Source of the DNA: Zeugodacus cucurbitae
Taxonomy: Eukaryota; Arthropoda; Insecta; Diptera; Tephritidae
DNA: 64,000 nt
Reading direction: 5' to 3'
Assembly (NCBI RefSeq): GCF_028554725.1
Contig: NC_071670.1
Span: 30,188,001-30,252,000 of the forward strand
Positions within the stretch are counted from its first letter, which is position 1, and every line of letters begins with the position of its first letter. Below the pieces are notes generated by a model, which was not told where the DNA came from, made no database searches, and saw nothing but the letters and a program-made list of their open reading frames with translations. Of this stretch, positions 63,652 through 64,000 are shown piece by piece. A program made the translations under genes and the position numbers.

Positions 63652-64000
63652 ATTGAATAAATTATTTTTTTCTCAAAACTTTATTTATCAGTACAAATTG
63701 TAATAATTTTATTTTGCTATTGTAAACAATAACATTCGTTTATGCCAACTAATAATTTATATGCGGCGAATATGCAGAAGGCAAAACGTCAACATATAAC
63801 ATCAAGAGCATTGCCAGATGAAAATAAAACATGATAATTTCATAAAAATCGGCGAGCTAATTTCTTTAGAAAATATTTAAGTAACAACTAAATTATTTTA
63901 ATATAATAAATATTTATGTACTTTGGGATATTACGTTACTAATACATAATACGCTGATTAACATCGTAATTTTAAGAACTACACACTTCTTTATAATATA
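63652..64000. other. upstream region of NELF-C/D
   Basis: It should contain the 5' UTR and promoter of the gene, but no TATA box or clear initiator is visible. No other gene is seen. Confidence 0.4.

Noticed and set aside
1..64000. CRISPR arrays, operons, tRNA or rRNA genes
   Set aside because: No direct-repeat/spacer arrays and no cloverleaf or rRNA-like sequence were seen. The spliced genes show that this is animal nuclear DNA.

Overview
The window is AT-rich animal nuclear DNA with short, clearly spliced coding exons, long introns and many transposon relics. The gene families, intron style and repeat types point to a higher dipteran, most likely a tephritid-like fruit fly. The species guess rests partly on remembered repeat families and is inference.

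Three conserved genes can be modelled exon by exon, and the reading phase is consistent at every junction. (1) A ferlin (multi-C2, single C-terminal membrane anchor) runs on the + strand from 9915 to its stop at 23607; its 5' end, including C2A, lies outside the window or was not found. (2) A P4-type phospholipid flippase of the ATP11 class runs on the - strand from 41293 to 25649, in 11 coding exons and about 1,370 residues. It converges on the ferlin with about 2 kb between the stops. (3) The complete NELF-C/D (TH1) subunit of the negative elongation factor lies on the - strand from 63651 to 61670, in 5 coding exons and 578 residues. No functional link among the three is apparent.

The most interesting signal is in the ferlin. 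Two homologous exons of exactly 85 nt (12231-12315 and 14444-14528) encode alternative versions of the same part of the C2B domain. Including both, or neither, gives an early stop, so a functional transcript needs exactly one. This has the form of a mutually exclusive exon pair.

The rest is introns and intergenic DNA filled with mobile-element debris. This includes an internally deleted mariner (3091-3799), a hobo-like hAT with a perfect 8-bp duplication (5409-6254), a second hAT (7097-8084) nested in an old Helentron-like copy, Tc1/mariner relics (12936-13857, 34211-35186, 42715-43145), LINE relics (37360-37990, 60830-61045), a young 5'-truncated LINE with an open 490-codon reverse transcriptase (54110-55620), pogo-like MITEs, and at least six copies of one DINE-1/Helentron-like family. 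That family is concentrated at 45.5-56.5 kb. A few coding-like fragments (11556-11840, 43615-43725, 51593-51628) are not identified.
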